Origin: Promethearchaeota archaeon
GTDB taxonomy: Archaea > Asgardarchaeota > Lokiarchaeia > Sigynarchaeales > SOKP01
NCBI GenBank assembly: GCA_019057975.1
Contig: JAHLWJ010000031.1
Coordinates: forward strand, 1 to 23,966
Reading direction: 5' to 3'
Length of the DNA stretch: 23,966 bases
The notes beneath the pieces are model-generated. The model was not told the origin of the DNA and ran no database searches. It saw only the letters and a list, made by a program, of their open reading frames with translations. Positions within the stretch are counted from its first letter, which is position 1. Each line of letters begins with the position of its first letter. The position numbers and the translations under genes are program-made. This document shows, in pieces, positions 22,663-23,966 of this stretch.

Positions 22663-23370
22663 TTAATATGATTCAAAAATATCTTTGTCTGATTCATAAA
22701 TTCGCGATTCTAAAATTAAATCATTGATATAGGATCTTAATTCAATATCCGGCATTTTTATTTCTTTCCTCAATTTCTCAAAATTTATTCCTTTACCATT
22801 AGTAGAATGTGATTCAATTACTGAGTATACTTTCTCTTTCAGATCATCTCTTTCAGCATAATTAAATTCATCCTCGAATAGATTATTAACATCAGAAAGA
22901 ACTGGAATTTCCTGAGTATCTCCTGATTTAATACGATTTATTATTTCAGCATTTCTTAACAAAACAAAATTGGGTTCCTCTACTTTCTTAATAATTTCTA
23001 TCCATAATGACATATATCCCCCCCTTTTGCTAACACGACCAACAACATCAACAATATCGCCAACATCATAAACACTATAACTTTCGGGATCAACTTTATC
23101 TTTATATGCTCTAATCAGACCTGTACTATCATCTAAACTAAAAATTAATCTTACATTTCCCTTTGACTCATCTTCTAATTCAATTTCAAATTCATCAGAT
23201 TCTATTAATTTTTCATTCTTTTCTATTATCGTAGCGATTAGTCGGACTCTTTTAACTTTTCCAAAGATTGTTAGAAAAATATTCTCATTTTCGTCATATT
23301 TACTCTCTTCAATATGTTTTATCCAACAATGAATTGCCGGATTTCTTTTATAACTAGTTCTTTCACTCAT
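22663..23370 (-). CDS. RPA32-like protein: OB fold plus C-terminal winged helix
   Basis: The 235-residue protein begins with an OB-fold region: PAIHCWIKHIEESK, IFLTIFGKVKRVRLIATI, RLIFSLDDSTGLIRAYK, then VGDIVDVVGRVSKRGGYMSLWIEIIKKV. About residues 175-235 form a winged helix (LKEKVYSVIESHS through YINDLILESRIYESDKD). This order, an OB fold then a winged helix, is that of eukaryotic RPA2/RPA32, in which the winged helix recruits repair proteins. A large RPA with four OB folds is encoded at 2007-3728. The gene leads the initiation and ribosome cluster on the minus strand. Start is ATG. Confidence 0.82.
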   Translation of the reverse strand: MSERTSYKRNPAIHCWIKHIEESKYDENENIFLTIFGKVKRVRLIATIIEKNEKLIESDEFEIELEDESKGNVRLIFSLDDSTGLIRAYKDKVDPESYSVYDVGDIVDVVGRVSKRGGYMSLWIEIIKKVEEPNFVLLRNAEIINRIKSGDTQEIPVLSDVNNLFEDEFNYAERDDLKEKVYSVIESHSTNGKGINFEKLRKEIKMPDIELRSYINDLILESRIYESDKDIFESY

Positions 23371-23518
23371 TATGATTCAATAACTACTTTTGATACCTTA
23401 AAATCAAATTTTATTTAATTTAGAAATAATTATTAAAGGAGTAATAGTTCATTCGTCCTTTTTTCTATATTTTTATTATATACTACTTATTTCTCCTTAA
23501 AAACAATATTCTTAGAAA

Positions 23519-23597
23519 TGGTAGCGGGGGTTCGATTTGAACGAACGATCTCAGGGTTATGAGCCCTGCGGCATAAACCAGGCTAGCCCACCCCGCT
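23519..23597 (-). tRNA. Initiator tRNA-Met(CAT), CCA encoded
   Basis: The minus strand folds as a complete tRNA. The acceptor stem AGCGGGG pairs with CCCCGCT, including the A1-U72 pair typical of archaeal initiators. The D arm is GGC-TAGCCTGGTTTAT-GCC. The anticodon stem-loop CAGGG-CTCATAA-CCCTG carries the three G-C pairs diagnostic of initiator tRNA. The T arm is GTTCG-TTCAAAT-CGAAC. The discriminator A is followed by an encoded CCA at 23521-23519. No intron is seen. The anticodon CAT pairs with AUG. Confidence 0.95.
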
Positions 23598-23812
23598 TTG
23601 AATAAATCTATGAGGTTACTTTGTACTGACATATACTTGTTATATATATTACAATATAAACCCCAGAATTAAATGTTTTACTTTTTAGAAGTACTAACTT
23701 TTAGTTTTATATTCTGAAGTAAAATTTGTTAATCATTAAATTTTATATGGAAAAAGTTTAACTTACAATTTTAATTACATAATAGAAGACCTACTATGAT
23801 AATTAGAGCTAT

Positions 23813-23966
23813 ATGCCACTTTTAAATTCACCATTTTTTGATTTTTTTCTCAATCCTTGGTTTATCTTATCTTTAATCTTTTGGTTAATAGTCTTAGCGT
23901 TAGTTTATTTATTAAGAAAGAAAGAAGGTGCTGCTTATCTATTCTTCCCTTTGTTAGCAATGTTTA
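23813..23966 (+). CDS. Start of a membrane protein, cut by the window end
   Basis: The reading frame starts at ATG 23813 and runs off the window after 51 codons. It reads MPLLNSPFFDFFLN, then a strongly hydrophobic helix of about 21 residues (WFILSLIFWLIVLALVYLL), then basic RKKEG, then a second hydrophobic stretch (AAYLFFPLLAMF). This is a typical N-terminal membrane helix with the positive residues on the inside. A similar start is found in some archaeal membrane proteases of the site-2 type, but the catalytic motifs would lie beyond the window, so I assign no function. Confidence 0.6.
   Translation, partial: MPLLNSPFFDFFLNPWFILSLIFWLIVLALVYLLRKKEGAAYLFFPLLAMF

Noticed and set aside
1..23966. 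Mobile element, CRISPR array or defence island
   Set aside because: No transposase, integrase, spaced repeats or known defence domains were seen; the genes are mostly core archaeal functions.

Overview
The window is AT-rich archaeal DNA, densely packed on both strands, and most likely comes from an Asgard (Lokiarchaeia/Promethearchaeia-like) genome. Archaeal information-processing genes are clear: TFB, Rpo12, aIF1, aIF2-beta, NMD3, RIO1, Dim2/Pno1, RPA proteins and archaeal-type UMP kinase and pantoate kinase. Around them sit eukaryote-flavoured small proteins: a RING-like zinc finger, a roadblock-like protein, an RPA32-like OB-plus-winged-helix protein, an SWS1/ZSWIM7-like SWIM protein and PAC2- and PAC4-like proteasome chaperones. 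A methanofuran-biosynthesis gene (mfnB) fits tetrahydromethanopterin/methanofuran C1 metabolism. The lineage call is inference; no 16S gene is present.

Layout. 1-960: aIF1, apparently starting at ATT, and an unknown protein. 993-3728 (minus): PfkB sugar kinase and a four-OB-fold RPA. 3938-6170: a HisA-like TIM barrel, a RING-like protein and mfnB. 6347-8906: proC and pyrH, with pantoate kinase between them on the opposite strand, bounded by a 14-bp direct repeat. 8984-9505: a zinc-ribbon membrane protein, then a tRNA-Leu(CAA) interrupted in the D arm and in the T loop. 9509-11789 (minus): PAC4-like chaperone, a Cys/His-rich protein, a roadblock-like protein and a zinc-finger protein. 11955-12887: TFB. 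12954-14010 (minus): rpoP and PAC2. 14207-17845: YkgJ-like protein, SWS1-like protein (minus), and a glycosyltransferase paired with a LysA-like PLP protein. 17944-19451: ftsZ and a small gene with no standard start codon. 19455-23370 (minus): ribosome-assembly and initiation cluster RPA32-like, aIF2-beta, DUF424, NMD3, RIO1, Dim2. 23519-23597 (minus): initiator tRNA-Met. 23813-end: start of a membrane protein.

The strongest points for follow-up are the tRNA-Leu with two non-canonical interruptions and two intact genes (aIF1 and the one after ftsZ) that seem to start with ATT directly downstream of a TATA element. The two ATT genes suggest leaderless AUU initiation, in one case on the start-codon fidelity factor itself. 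Further points are the probable PAC4-type chaperone near a PAC2 protein, a LysA-fold protein that has lost the decarboxylase cysteine motif, and an FtsZ with an altered GTP-binding loop. No mobile element, CRISPR array or integrase was seen. All intergenic gaps are shorter than about 300 bases.
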